Shown: piece by piece, positions 25,650-35,083 of the stretch
Layout of the letters: each line of letters starts with the position of its first letter
Numbering within the stretch: position 1 is the stretch's first letter
Assembly: GCA_014192065.1 (NCBI GenBank)
Contig: BJHH01000001.1
Span: forward strand, 641,320-705,319
Length of the DNA stretch: 64,000 nt
Source: Gemmatimonadota bacterium
GTDB taxonomy: Bacteria; Gemmatimonadota; Gemmatimonadetes; Gemmatimonadales; Gemmatimonadaceae
Reading direction: 5' to 3'
Position numbers and translations under genes: made by a program
Notes under the pieces: model-generated
Database searches by the model: none
The model's input: only the letters and a program-made list of their open reading frames with translations
Told to the model about the DNA's origin: nothing

Positions 25650-28292
25650 GTGCCCCGTCCATTCTGGCGCATCGCTTCGCGCATGCTTCTCGCCGCACTC
25701 GCTTTCCTCGCTTCCGCCTCCGCGTTGGACGCGCAGGCATCACCCAAGCGTGCGACCGCGGTTCGCCTCGCCGGTCCGGCGCCACGAATCGACGGACGTC
25801 TTGATGACGCGGCGTGGACGGGGGTGGCGCCGCTCGAGGACTTCAATCAGCAGCGGCCGACCGAGGGGGGTGTGCCGTCGGAACGGACGCAGGTCTTCAT
25901 CCGCTACGACAACGACGCGCTCTACCTAGGTGCGCGGATGTTTCGGGCCCAGCCGTCCGATATCCTGCGCAGCCTTTCGCGCCGCGACGGTTCTGCGACG
26001 GCTGAGCACCTGCAGGTTACGTTCGACACGCATCGCGATGGGCGCACCGGCTACGCATTCAAGATTTCGGCCGCCGGTGTGCAAGGCGACTTCCATCACG
26101 CGCAGGACAACGAAATGCGCGGGCGCGAAGCGCAGTACGATCCGGTCTGGGAGGCGAGCGCCGCTATCGATTCGCTTGGATGGGTCGCCGAAATGCGGAT
26201 CCCGTTCTCGCAGCTCCGTTTCCCGGCCGCCGATCGGCAGGAATGGGGATTCCAGCTCGACCGGTGGATGCCAGACAAGAACGAAGACCTCCAGTGGATC
26301 GTGATCCCAACCAAGGAGACGGGGTACATCTCCAGGTTTGGCACGCTCACTGGTATTGCGGGGGTCAAGGCAGTCCGTCCCGTGGAGCTGCTGCCGTATG
26401 TGGCTTCGGACGCGGTTCGGGCCGCGGTGGTGGACCAGGCCAATCCGTTTCGCAATCCAACGCGAACGCGAGTCGGCATGGACGCCAAATTTGGAATTGG
26501 GTCCAACCTGACGATCGATGCAACGATGAACCCAGACTTCGGTCAGGTGGAGGCCGATCCGGCCGAGGTGAACCTATCCGCGTTCGAGACCATCGTCGAA
26601 GAACGCCGCACCTTCTTTACCGAAGGAGCGCAACTCCTTCGTATCGAGGGCCCAAACTACTTCTATTCACGGCGTATCGGTGCAGCGCCGCATCTGAGTG
26701 TGAGCGGCGATTACGTCGACCAGCCACGGGCTAGCACCATTCTCGGCGCCGCCAAGCTCACGGGGCGCACGGCCTCGCGCCTCTCCGTCGGTGCGCTGCT
26801 CGGCATGACCGGCCGTGCTAATGCGCGGGTGTTCTCTGTGGACAGCAATCGTACGACGAGTACGGTCGTCGAACCACGAACGGAATACGCGGTGGTTCGG
26901 CTGGAGCAGGAACTTGGCAAACAGGCGTCCACATTCGGCGGCATGCTCGTGGCCATGCGACGCGATCTGGGAAGCGATCCGAAGCTTACCGCGCGCCTGG
27001 CGAGCCAAGCCTACTCGGGCGGCGTGGACTGGCGTATCCGATGGCAGCAGGGCAAGTACGCGGTCAGCGGGTACGCGGGGTTCAGCCACGTCGAGGGTGA
27101 CTCACTCGCGATCGGTCGGGTCCAACGGTCCAGCGCCCACTATTTCCAGCGTCCAGACGGCGCCTATCTCGATTACGACCCGTCGCGCCAGTCGCTCACG
27201 GGCTACACCGCTTCCATCCGCGCCGACAAGGACGCGGGCCGCCGCATCCTCTGGGGCGCGCAGGTGTCGACTGAGACGTCCGGGTATGAAGTGAACGATG
27301 TCGGCCGGCTGCAGTCGGCCGAGGACGTTGACTACAACGCCGACATCCAGATTCGGGAAACCGAGCCGGGGCGATACCTCCGCAACTGGCGGCTCGGGTT
27401 CGTCTCCCGTGGCTCGTTCAACTACGGAGGAAACCACACTAACGCGGAGTGGCAGCAGAGCGCCAACCTCACCTTTCTCAACTTCTGGTCGTTGAACCTG
27501 AATACGCGGCTCGACGCATCGACACTCGACGACGCGCTCACGCGGGGCGGGCCGCTGATGCGGACCGGCTTGAGCTGGGGACAGGACTACCGCCTCAACA
27601 GCGCGATGGGAGCACGGACAGGCTGGCGGGCGAATTACAACTGGGGCAGGGATGCGTTGGGCGGCTGGCGCAGCGCCTTCGGTGGCGGTATCACCGTGCG
27701 GCCGTCGCCGCGCTGGCAGCTCTCTCTCGATCCCAACTATCAGCGGAGCACCGACTCACGCCAATACGTGACAACTGTCACCGATGCGGCGGCGACCGCC
27801 ACCTACGGCGCCCGATACCTCTTCGCGTATGTGGATCGTGTGACGACGTCGCTGAAGACGCGGGTCAACTACGCCTTCTCACGGTCGTTGACCCTCGAGG
27901 GATACGCCGAGCCATTCGCGGCGAGCGGGCGTTACCACGGGATCGGCGAACTGCGTGCGCCCCGCACCAGCGAGCTGCGCCGTTACGGCGCCGAAGGCAC
28001 GACGATTACGCGACTAGCCGACGGTTCGTATGCGGTCACCCCGCAAGGGGCGGCGTTCACCCTCAGCAACCGCGACTTCAACGTGCTGTCGTTCCGGTCG
28101 AACGTCGTGCTGCGTTGGGAATGGCACGCGGGCAGTACGCTCTACGTGGTCTGGCAGCAGAATCGGCGTGCCTCCGAAGCGCTCGGCGAGCCGGTCAGCG
28201 CGGCCGACCTGCTCAACACCACGCGTGCCGCTGGCGACAATTTTCTTGCGCTGAAGATGAGCTACTGGCTGCCTGTTAAAGGCCGCTCGTAA
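25650..28292 (+). CDS. DUF5916 outer-membrane protein with CBM9-like N-terminal domain
   Basis: Predicted surface protein, 880 aa. A signal peptide (MLLAALAFLASASALDAQA) precedes a carbohydrate-binding-family-9-like domain: APRIDGRLDDAAWTGVAPLEDF, VFIRYDNDALYLGARM and WVAEMRIPFSQLRF. A DUF5916 region follows (MNPDFGQVEADPAEVNLSAFET; EERRTFFTEGAQLL), then about 500 residues of alternating strands that look like a beta-barrel. Ligand unknown. GTG 25650 gives positive charge before the signal core; ATG 25683 is an alternative. Members are common in Bacteroidota and Gemmatimonadota. Confidence 0.85.
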   Translation: MPRPFWRIASRMLLAALAFLASASALDAQASPKRATAVRLAGPAPRIDGRLDDAAWTGVAPLEDFNQQRPTEGGVPSERTQVFIRYDNDALYLGARMFRAQPSDILRSLSRRDGSATAEHLQVTFDTHRDGRTGYAFKISAAGVQGDFHHAQDNEMRGREAQYDPVWEASAAIDSLGWVAEMRIPFSQLRFPAADRQEWGFQLDRWMPDKNEDLQWIVIPTKETGYISRFGTLTGIAGVKAVRPVELLPYVASDAVRAAVVDQANPFRNPTRTRVGMDAKFGIGSNLTIDATMNPDFGQVEADPAEVNLSAFETIVEERRTFFTEGAQLLRIEGPNYFYSRRIGAAPHLSVSGDYVDQPRASTILGAAKLTGRTASRLSVGALLGMTGRANARVFSVDSNRTTSTVVEPRTEYAVVRLEQELGKQASTFGGMLVAMRRDLGSDPKLTARLASQAYSGGVDWRIRWQQGKYAVSGYAGFSHVEGDSLAIGRVQRSSAHYFQRPDGAYLDYDPSRQSLTGYTASIRADKDAGRRILWGAQVSTETSGYEVNDVGRLQSAEDVDYNADIQIRETEPGRYLRNWRLGFVSRGSFNYGGNHTNAEWQQSANLTFLNFWSLNLNTRLDASTLDDALTRGGPLMRTGLSWGQDYRLNSAMGARTGWRANYNWGRDALGGWRSAFGGGITVRPSPRWQLSLDPNYQRSTDSRQYVTTVTDAAATATYGARYLFAYVDRVTTSLKTRVNYAFSRSLTLEGYAEPFAASGRYHGIGELRAPRTSELRRYGAEGTTITRLADGSYAVTPQGAAFTLSNRDFNVLSFRSNVVLRWEWHAGSTLYVVWQQNRRASEALGEPVSAADLLNTTRAAGDNFLALKMSYWLPVKGRS

Positions 28293-28329
28293 GCCCTTGT
28301 GCCGCAACCCCTTGCAAGTCGGGCGAGAC

Positions 28330-28358
28330 TTGAAGCCGAGCCTGTAACTCACTATATT
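28330..28358 (+). promoter_or_regulatory. Sigma-70-type promoter of the rpmE-prfA operon
   Basis: TTGAAG, a 17-nt spacer and TATATT lie 40 nt before the rpmE start. GGGCGAG (28321-28327) and CTCGCCC (28364-28370) form an inverted repeat around the promoter, which may be an operator or chance. Confidence 0.6.
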
Positions 28359-28397
28359 CATGGGCTCGCCCAAGATCTGTTCATTCCGAGGCATCAC

Positions 28398-28613
28398 ATG
28401 AAAGCCGAAATCCATCCCGTGTACGCCACCGCGAATGTGAAGTGCGCGTGCGGCAACACGTTCGCCACGCGGTCCACGCAGTCGGAAATCCACACGGATA
28501 TCTGCGCGGCGTGCCACCCGTTCTACACCGGCAAGCTGCGGCTCGTCGACACCGCCGGCCGCGTCGAACGGTTCCGCCAGAAGTACGCGACGACGCCGAA
28601 GCCGACCGCGTAA
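28398..28613 (+). CDS. rpmE: 50S ribosomal protein L31, zinc-binding type
   Basis: Large-subunit protein of 71 aa. [22 protein letters not shown] starts it, and [22 protein letters not shown] ends the core. Cysteines in CAC (16, 18) and CAAC (37, 40) mark the zinc-binding form. I chose this ATG over the longer open frame because the L31 family starts here. It lies behind its own promoter and 13 nt before prfA. Confidence 0.95.
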   Translation: MKAEIHPVYATANVKCACGNTFATRSTQSEIHTDICAACHPFYTGKLRLVDTAGRVERFRQKYATTPKPTA

Positions 28614-28625
28614 GGCTCGTTCCGC

Positions 28626-29702
28626 TTGGCGCTCCGCGACCTACTCGCCGACGCGGTCTCCCGCGCGGCGGCCGTCGAAGGGCAACTCCTCGATCCAAAG
28701 ACGGTCCGCGACGCGAAGCTTATGGCGTCGCTGGGGCGCGAGCACCAGCGACTCGGCAAGGTCGTTGAGCGCGCAGAGGCTTTGAAGAAGCTGGACGACG
28801 AGCTCGCCTCCACGGGCGAGCTCGCGTCGTCTGACGACGCAGAGATGGCCGCCGAGGCGCGCGCAGAGACCGCCGTCCTCGAGATCTCGATCAAGGCGCT
28901 CGAGGAAGAACTCAAGCCGCTGCTCCTGCCGCCGGACCCTCTCAACGACCGCAATTGCATCCTCGAAATCCGTGCCGGTACCGGCGGCGACGAGGCCGCG
29001 ATCTTTGCGGCGGACATTTGGCGCATGTACACGCGCCACATCGAACGCATCGGCTGGAAGATCGAGATCCTGTCGATGTCGGAAGCGACGCTGGGCGGCG
29101 TGAAGGAAGTGATTTTTAAGATCGTCGGCGCGAGCGCATTCGGAGAGATGCGGTGGGAAAGCGGCGTACATCGCGTGCAGCGGGTGCCGGCCACGGAAGC
29201 CGCCGGCCGCATTCACACCTCTGCTGCGACGGTGGCCGTACTCCCGGAAGCCGAGGAAATCGACCTCAGGATCGAGGACAAGGACCTGCGCATCGATGTG
29301 TTTCGCGCCAGCGGTCCCGGTGGCCAGAGTGTGAACACGACGGACAGCGCCGTCCGCATCACGCACCTTCCCACGGGCCTCGTCGTCTCGCAGCAGGACC
29401 AGAAGAGCCAGCTGCAGAACAAGCTGAAGGGCATGGAAGTGCTTCGCGCTCGGCTGCTCGACGCGAAGGTCGCAGCGCAGGAAGCCGAGCGCTCGCGCAT
29501 CCGGCGCTCGCAAGTGAGTACCGGCGACCGATCGGCGAAGATCCGCACCTACAACTACCCGCAGAGTCGCGTCACCGACCATCGGATTGGGTTCACGACG
29601 CATAACCTGACTGGCATCATGAGCGGTGAGCTCGGCCCACTCATCGAAGCGCTGAAGCTGGCGGACCTCGACGAAAAGTTGGCTGGTGGCGGCTCGCAAT
29701 GA
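28626..29702 (+). CDS. prfA: Peptide chain release factor 1
   Basis: Recognises UAA and UAG and releases the finished peptide. The PAT tripeptide (188-190, RVPATE) is the RF1-type codon-recognition motif, and GGQ (232-234, SGPGGQSVN) enters the peptidyl-transferase centre. Length is 358 aa. The start is TTG, unusual but with no in-frame alternative nearby. It overlaps prmC, which methylates the GGQ glutamine, by 4 nt. Confidence 0.95.
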   Translation: MALRDLLADAVSRAAAVEGQLLDPKTVRDAKLMASLGREHQRLGKVVERAEALKKLDDELASTGELASSDDAEMAAEARAETAVLEISIKALEEELKPLLLPPDPLNDRNCILEIRAGTGGDEAAIFAADIWRMYTRHIERIGWKIEILSMSEATLGGVKEVIFKIVGASAFGEMRWESGVHRVQRVPATEAAGRIHTSAATVAVLPEAEEIDLRIEDKDLRIDVFRASGPGGQSVNTTDSAVRITHLPTGLVVSQQDQKSQLQNKLKGMEVLRARLLDAKVAAQEAERSRIRRSQVSTGDRSAKIRTYNYPQSRVTDHRIGFTTHNLTGIMSGELGPLIEALKLADLDEKLAGGGSQ

Positions 29703-30583
29703 CGCCGAGCGCCGTGATCGCGACTGTGGGGACGCTCCTCGACGAGATCGCGGTGGCGCTTGCCGGCGACGGCGCACCTCCCGATCGGGGTAGCGCGCGC
29801 GACCTGATTGGCGCCGTGCTCAACCAACCGCGATTTTGGCCCACGGCGCACCGCGATCATCCGCTCGACGACACGACGTGTCAGACGATCCATCGTGCCG
29901 CCGACGCGCTGCGAACGGGAATGCCGTTTGCCTACGCGGTCGGCCAGGCCGCGTTCAGAAACCTCACGCTGAAGGTCGACCGCCGCGTGCTGATCCCGCG
30001 GCCTGAAACCGAATTGCTCGTGGACCTCGTCCTGGCCGCCACCGGTGGGCACGGCCGGGTTGCCGACATCGGCACCGGTTCCGGTGCGATCGCGCTGTCG
30101 CTCGCCGCCGAAGGCCAGTTTGAGCGGATCTTCGCGACCGACCTATCCGCCGATGCCTTGGCGCTGGCGTTCGACAATCTGCAGGCGATTCCGGCGGACC
30201 GTCGCGCGCTCGTGGACTTTCGGCAAGGCGACCTGACGGCGCCGCTTGCCGGCGAATCGGTCACGGTCATCGTATCCAATCCGCCCTACATTGCGAATAC
30301 CGAACGGGACGCCCTTCCCCCGTCGGTTCGCGACTGGGAACCGCACCTGGCCCTCTTCTCCGGTGACGGCGGGATGACCGCCATCAACGGCCTGATCGTG
30401 GAAGCGGCTGAGGTGCTAGCGCCCGGCGGACTATTGTTTGTTGAACTCGACTCGCAGCGCGCGCAGCTGGCGCGTTCGGCTGCGGAAACCGATGGCCGGT
30501 GGAGCGACATTCAGATCCGGCCTGACCTGACGGGACGCGAGCGCTTTCTCGTTGCCCGACGCACCCACGATATCACCGGGTAA
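29699..30583 (+). CDS. prmC: Release factor glutamine methyltransferase
   Basis: Methylates the Gln of the GGQ motif in release factors using S-adenosylmethionine. An N-terminal helical substrate-binding domain precedes [14 protein letters not shown]. The SAM loop is [16 protein letters not shown], and the catalytic SNPPYIAN lies near residue 194. Length is 294 aa. Its position right behind prfA, with an ATGA overlap, is the common arrangement. Confidence 0.95.
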   Translation: MTPSAVIATVGTLLDEIAVALAGDGAPPDRGSARDLIGAVLNQPRFWPTAHRDHPLDDTTCQTIHRAADALRTGMPFAYAVGQAAFRNLTLKVDRRVLIPRPETELLVDLVLAATGGHGRVADIGTGSGAIALSLAAEGQFERIFATDLSADALALAFDNLQAIPADRRALVDFRQGDLTAPLAGESVTVIVSNPPYIANTERDALPPSVRDWEPHLALFSGDGGMTAINGLIVEAAEVLAPGGLLFVELDSQRAQLARSAAETDGRWSDIQIRPDLTGRERFLVARRTHDITG

Positions 30584-30592
30584 CCGCGACCT

Positions 30593-30946
30593 ATGCTGAA
30601 CGAACGAGCGACCGAACTCGGCCGGATGATCGGCCAGACACCTGAGTACAAGGCGGTCAAGCGCGCTAGTGACACCCTCAACGACGACAAGGAAGCGGTC
30701 GCGTTGCTGGAGACGATGGAGCGGCTGCGCCAGGAGGCGCAGCGTACGATTTCGAGCGGCGGCCAGCCAACTGCCGAGATGGAACAGCAGCTCGACACGC
30801 TGCTCGGGCAGATCCAGACGAATGGGACCTACCAACGGGTCATGGTCGCGAACGAGAACTTCGACAAGATCATGGTGCAGGTGAACCAGTGGATTCTCGA
30901 GGGTATCAAGAAGGGTGCCACGAGTTCCATCATCACACTGGGGTAG
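30593..30946 (+). CDS. YlbF/YmcA-family protein
   Basis: A 117-residue all-helical protein resembling the YlbF/YmcA (DUF964) family. In Bacillus these proteins form a complex that aids RNase Y processing and biofilm or competence control. Pattern seen: ATELGRMIGQTPEYKAVKRASDTLNDDKEAVALLETME, then a second amphipathic helix and NENFDKIMVQVNQWILEGI. The family role in this phylum is unknown. It sits inside the prmC-tmk operon. Confidence 0.75.
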   Translation: MLNERATELGRMIGQTPEYKAVKRASDTLNDDKEAVALLETMERLRQEAQRTISSGGQPTAEMEQQLDTLLGQIQTNGTYQRVMVANENFDKIMVQVNQWILEGIKKGATSSIITLG

Positions 30947-30953
30947 CACGCGA

Positions 30954-31631
30954 ATGACTGTCGCGGTCGGGCGGCTGGTCGTGTTCGAGGGGGTCGAGGG
31001 GGTCGGCAAGACCACCCAGCTCGACCGTCTCGTCGCGCGCCTCGCTGCCGCCGGAGTCAACGTCGCGCGCTTTCGCGAGCCGGGTGGCACGCCGGTGGGC
31101 GACCGTATCAGGCAGGTGCTGCTCGACCCAGGCACGTTGATGGACGCCCGCACCGAGGCGCTGTTGTTCATGGCATCGCGTGCCGAGCTGGTGGCGACCG
31201 CCGTGCGCCCCGCACTGGCCGCTGGCTCGATCGTCTTCCTCGACCGTTTCTTCCTTTCGACGTATGCCTATCAGGTCGACGGTCGAGGACTGCCCGAGCA
31301 GGATGTGCGCGCCGCAAACGCGACCGCCACGGGCGGCCTCATACCCGACCTGACGATCCTGTTCTCCTTGCCAGCCGGCCAAGGGCTCGCGCGCGCGAAC
31401 CAGCGTGGCGCATCCGACCGCATGGAACGATCAGGCCAGCTGTTTCACGCACGTGTCGAAGCGGCCTTCTCGCGGTTCGCAACGCCGGCCTGGCAGGGCG
31501 CGCACCCGGAAGCCGGTCGCCTAGTGTTGGTGGATGCGACGGGAAGTGCCGACACCGTGGAGCAGCGGATTGCCGCGACGCTCGCGGATACGTTGCATGA
31601 GGTGCGCGCCGCGCTGGGGCGCGACGCGTGA
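30954..31631 (+). CDS. tmk: Thymidylate kinase
   Basis: Phosphorylates dTMP to dTDP. P-loop FEGVEGVGKTTQLDRL lies near residue 12. REPGGTPVGDRIRQVLL, DRFFLSTYAYQ (DRx motif) and a LID region SDRMERSGQLFHARV complete the family pattern. Length is 225 aa. The ATG at 30954 gives the family N-terminus. The stop overlaps the GTG of the protease gene by 4 nt. Confidence 0.94.
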   Translation: MTVAVGRLVVFEGVEGVGKTTQLDRLVARLAAAGVNVARFREPGGTPVGDRIRQVLLDPGTLMDARTEALLFMASRAELVATAVRPALAAGSIVFLDRFFLSTYAYQVDGRGLPEQDVRAANATATGGLIPDLTILFSLPAGQGLARANQRGASDRMERSGQLFHARVEAAFSRFATPAWQGAHPEAGRLVLVDATGSADTVEQRIAATLADTLHEVRAALGRDA

Positions 31632-33232
31632 AATATTGGAAACAGATCCTTGCCGGCGCCGCCCTTGGGATTGGGTTGACCGGCGGAGCCGTGCTCATCT
31701 GGCGAGGCGTGCGGCACGAGGAGACTTCCCGCGCGCTGAGTGCGGCGCAGGGCCAGCAACTGCTTGAAGCCGTGATGCGCCGCATCGAGCACTCGTGGGT
31801 CGACTCGCTCTCGCTCGACGAGATCTACCGGCGAACGGCGCTCGGCCTCGTCGACGAACTCGACGATCCGAACTCCGAATACCTGACGCCCGCCCGACTG
31901 AAGCGGCTGCGCGAGTCCACCACGGGCACCTACTCCGGCGTCGGCATGTCGCTCGACTCTCGTGACAGCTGGCTCGTCGTCACCCACGTGCGGGTCGGCA
32001 CGCCCGCCGAACGCGCGGGCATCGCGATTGGCGACCGGCTCGTCGAGATCAACGGACAGTCGATCCGTGGATGGACCCTCGCCGAGGCGATCACGGCGAT
32101 TCGCGGTGACGTCGGTACCAAGTTCTCGTTGAGCATTCAGCGCGGCTCCACTTCGGCGCGGATCCCGCTGCAGATCGAGCGCCAGGAAATCCACGTAAGT
32201 GCCGTCACACGCGCGACCCGCATCGGCGAGGACATCGGCTATTTCCTCGTCTCGACCTTCAACGACTCCACCGCGCGTGACGTCGAGCACACCGTGGATT
32301 CGCTCGTCACCGCTGGTGCGCACGGACTGATCATCGACGTGCGCGGCAATCCGGGCGGGCTGCTGTCGCAGGGCGTCGAAGTCGCGGACCTGTTCCTCGA
32401 TAAGGGCGTGAAGATCGCGTCCACCAAGGGACGGCAGGCGACGGCGAACGCCGATTTCCTCGACAAGGCCGCGCAGCGATGGCCTGGGCGACCGATCATT
32501 GTGCTCGTCAATGGCAACACGGCGAGCGCCGCCGAGATATTCGCCGGAGCGCTGCAGGACAACGATCGCGCCGTGCTCGTCGGGCGCCAGACCTACGGCA
32601 AGGGCAGCGCGCAGACCGTGCTGCAGCTCGAGGATGGTGGTGGCCTCAAACTGACGAGCGCGCGCTGGTATACGCCGCTCGGCAGGAGTCTCGAGCGCGC
32701 ACAGGTGCCCACGGGTGCCGACGACGACGATCCGGCCGACACCGTGCGGGCGACCTATCGGACCGGCAGTGGCCGGATGCTGACGGGGGGTGGCGGGATT
32801 CGGCCGGATATTGTATCCGGTGACAGTGCGCTCTCGCCGGCCGAGCGTGCTTGGGTGAAATCGGTGGGCGCGAAGGTGACGGAGTTTCGCCGGGCCCTCA
32901 CGTCAGCGGCGGAGCGCGTGCACCGCGACGGGCGCATCCGGGACCCGTTGTTCATGGTGGACGCGCCGATGCGCGACCTGCTCTTTGCCGCGATGCGCGC
33001 GCGCGGCGTCGAGGTGCAGCGACCGATTTTCGACGATGTTCGCGAATCGATCGATCGGCTCCTCGGTCAAGAAATCGCACGGATCGCGTTTGGCATTCCC
33101 GGCGCGCAGCTTCGTGCGGTGCGAACCGATGCGGTCGTCGCCCAGGCCGCGGCACTGTTGCAGGGTGTCGAATCAGCAGACGCGCTGGTCAAACGCGTGC
33201 CCAAGCCGACAGCGACCGCCAGCCGGATCTAG
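31628..33232 (+). CDS. S41 C-terminal processing protease
   Basis: Periplasmic serine protease of the CtpA/Prc type, cutting near protein C-termini. An N-terminal membrane anchor (LAGAALGIGLTGGAVLIW) is followed by the S41 entry domain and a PDZ domain (GVGMSLDSRDSWLVVTHVRVGTPAERAGIAIGDRLVEING). Catalytic Ser is in NTASAAEIFAG and the base Lys is in YGKGSAQT. Length is 534 aa. About 170 C-terminal residues beyond the core are helical and not assigned. Confidence 0.92.
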   Translation: MKYWKQILAGAALGIGLTGGAVLIWRGVRHEETSRALSAAQGQQLLEAVMRRIEHSWVDSLSLDEIYRRTALGLVDELDDPNSEYLTPARLKRLRESTTGTYSGVGMSLDSRDSWLVVTHVRVGTPAERAGIAIGDRLVEINGQSIRGWTLAEAITAIRGDVGTKFSLSIQRGSTSARIPLQIERQEIHVSAVTRATRIGEDIGYFLVSTFNDSTARDVEHTVDSLVTAGAHGLIIDVRGNPGGLLSQGVEVADLFLDKGVKIASTKGRQATANADFLDKAAQRWPGRPIIVLVNGNTASAAEIFAGALQDNDRAVLVGRQTYGKGSAQTVLQLEDGGGLKLTSARWYTPLGRSLERAQVPTGADDDDPADTVRATYRTGSGRMLTGGGGIRPDIVSGDSALSPAERAWVKSVGAKVTEFRRALTSAAERVHRDGRIRDPLFMVDAPMRDLLFAAMRARGVEVQRPIFDDVRESIDRLLGQEIARIAFGIPGAQLRAVRTDAVVAQAAALLQGVESADALVKRVPKPTATASRI

Positions 33233-33238
33233 CAGCGT

Positions 33239-33263
33239 CCGGACGGGCGGATGCCCGTGCCGG
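33239..33263. terminator. Hairpin between converging protease and lolA genes
   Basis: CCGGACGGGC, a 4-nt loop and GCCCGT-G-CCGG pair over 10 bp with one bulged base. It starts 7 nt after the protease stop and 6 nt before the lolA stop. No T-run follows, so it is a possible two-way terminator only. Confidence 0.45.
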
Positions 33264-33268
33264 CCTGG

Positions 33269-33976
33269 TTAGCGTGGCGGTTTGATGCCGCCCAGTAGCC
33301 CGGACGCGTCGAGCACTTTCACGCCGGCGGGCACGACGAACGTCAGCATCGCAGTCGGCAGTTCTCCGTCCGTGCGAACGTTGGTGAATCGGATGCGCCG
33401 GACAAGGCCGCTCAGTTCCACCGCCTCAAGTTGGCGCACGACGGCATTGTCGCGGTCAATCCAGAGCGTTGCCTTCGTGAACGGCGCATTCGCTGCCTTG
33501 GGGGTCAACACGAACACGGACACCGCGTTGCCGCCGATCTCGCCCACGGGCCGTTCGGTCACGGCGTAGTTGGCGCGCGGGAGGGTGAGCAGGTTCGTGA
33601 TCAGGTCGAGCTGTGCGCCCTGCGCGATGGGAAGCTTCAGGACCTGGCCGCGCGCCGAGCTGGGGAGGTAGACCCAGATCGCGGCGCCGTCGGCGACGAT
33701 CGCATCGCCTGCCGGGTCGGTGAAGCGAAAGGCGAACTTCGACGGCCCCTGCTGCGCGAATTCTCCGCGCGCGGTCCGGCTTTGCCTGACGTCAGGGTTG
33801 GTGAGCGTCTGTTCGAAGTTGGCGCGAACCGGCCGGCCGGCCGAGAGCGTCTGCGCCGCGCGGTCGAGGAGCGAATCACCGGCGGTTGACTGCGCCGCCA
33901 GCGGGGTCAGGTACGCTGTGCAGGTGAGTGCGATCGCCACCAGCGCGACGCTCCGGCGCTGTAATCGTCCGTTCAC
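33269..33976 (-). CDS. lolA: Outer-membrane lipoprotein carrier LolA
   Basis: Periplasmic chaperone that carries lipoproteins to the outer membrane. A signal peptide ([20 protein letters not shown]) precedes the LolA fold: [59 protein letters not shown] and a C-terminal [16 protein letters not shown]. Length is 235 aa. The GTG start overlaps the aroF stop by 4 nt. It shows a diderm envelope, in line with the many lipoproteins and barrels here. Confidence 0.9.
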   Translation of the reverse strand: MNGRLQRRSVALVAIALTCTAYLTPLAAQSTAGDSLLDRAAQTLSAGRPVRANFEQTLTNPDVRQSRTARGEFAQQGPSKFAFRFTDPAGDAIVADGAAIWVYLPSSARGQVLKLPIAQGAQLDLITNLLTLPRANYAVTERPVGEIGGNAVSVFVLTPKAANAPFTKATLWIDRDNAVVRQLEAVELSGLVRRIRFTNVRTDGELPTAMLTFVVPAGVKVLDASGLLGGIKPPR

Positions 33977-35013
33977 GCCGCTCCTGCTGGCGTACCGCTG
34001 ACCTGACGGTCTACCGCTTCCGCGACACGCCGCAGCTGCCGCATCAGCTCAGTGAACTGATCCAGCGTCAGCGACTGCGCGCCGTCGCTCAGCGCGCGTT
34101 CGGGATGCGGATGCACTTCCACGATGAGGCCGTCGGCGCCGGCGGCGACGGCCGCGCGCGCCATCGGCGTCACCTTGTCGCGACGTCCCGTCCCGTGGCT
34201 CGGGTCAGCGACGATTGGCAAGTGCGAGAGACCGTGCACGACGGGAATGGCCGTGAGGTCGAACAGATTGCGGGCCGTGGCGTCGAAGCTCCGGAGGCCC
34301 CGTTCGCAGAGAATCACCTGCTGGTTACCTTCGCTCAGGATGTACTCGGCCGAGAGCAGTAGGTCTTCGATCGTCGCCGCCATGCCGCGTTTGAGCAGCA
34401 CCGGCTTGCCGATCCGCCCGACCGTCTTGAGCAGCGAGTAGTTCTGCATGTTGCGGGCGCCGATCTGGATCAGATCAGCCACTTCGGCCACGAGGTGGGC
34501 GCCTTCGTCGTCCATCGCCTCCGTGACGATAGCCAGGCCCGTCTCCCGCTTGGCGAGCGCCAGCAGCTCAAGCCCCTGTTTTCCCATGCCCTGGAACGAG
34601 TAGGGCGAACTGCGTGGCTTGAACGCGCCGCCGCGCAACGCGACCGCTCCGGCCGCCTTCACACCGCGGGCCGCTTCGAGGATCTGCGCTTCCGACTCCA
34701 CCGAGCAGGGGCCGGCGATCACAGGAACCGCTGCGCCGCCGAAACTCACGCCCGGTGCGATGGTGACAATGGTGCCGTCCGACTTCCATTCGCGCGACAC
34801 CTGCTTGTACAGGTTCGAGACGTGGATGACCTGCGCGACGCCCGGCAGTTCAGCCACCAGCGAGCTGTCCACCCGCCGGTCATTGCCGATCAGGCCGACC
34901 GTCGTGCGCGAGGACCCCGGCATGGCCACAGGGGTGTATCCCATGGTCCGGATCGTTTCACAGACCCGATCGATGTCAGCTTTTGTGGCAGTATTGGACA
35001 TCACGACCAGCAT
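33973..35013 (-). CDS. aroF: 3-deoxy-7-phosphoheptulonate synthase (DAHP synthase)
   Basis: First step of the shikimate pathway, joining phosphoenolpyruvate and erythrose 4-phosphate. The 346 residues include an N-terminal ACT/ferredoxin-like regulatory domain ([23 protein letters not shown] to [14 protein letters not shown]) and a KDOPS-type barrel. The barrel has [61 protein letters not shown] and PSHGTGRRD. This is the type Ibeta layout. The ATG at 35013 follows GGAGGG. It is divergent from the BNR gene. Confidence 0.93.
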   Translation of the reverse strand: MLVVMSNTATKADIDRVCETIRTMGYTPVAMPGSSRTTVGLIGNDRRVDSSLVAELPGVAQVIHVSNLYKQVSREWKSDGTIVTIAPGVSFGGAAVPVIAGPCSVESEAQILEAARGVKAAGAVALRGGAFKPRSSPYSFQGMGKQGLELLALAKRETGLAIVTEAMDDEGAHLVAEVADLIQIGARNMQNYSLLKTVGRIGKPVLLKRGMAATIEDLLLSAEYILSEGNQQVILCERGLRSFDATARNLFDLTAIPVVHGLSHLPIVADPSHGTGRRDKVTPMARAAVAAGADGLIVEVHPHPERALSDGAQSLTLDQFTELMRQLRRVAEAVDRQVSGTPAGAA

Positions 35014-35083
35014 ACGGCTTCGCCCTCCGGAGGAACCCGAAATATATTCCAGCGCAGCGGTGAAACCCCACTCAGGGATACCA

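Noticed and set aside
25640..25700. Upstream TTG at 25596 as start of the DUF5916 gene
   Set aside because: It adds 18 residues without signal-peptide character and lies inside the inverted repeat; GTG 25650 or ATG 25683 fit a signal peptide better.
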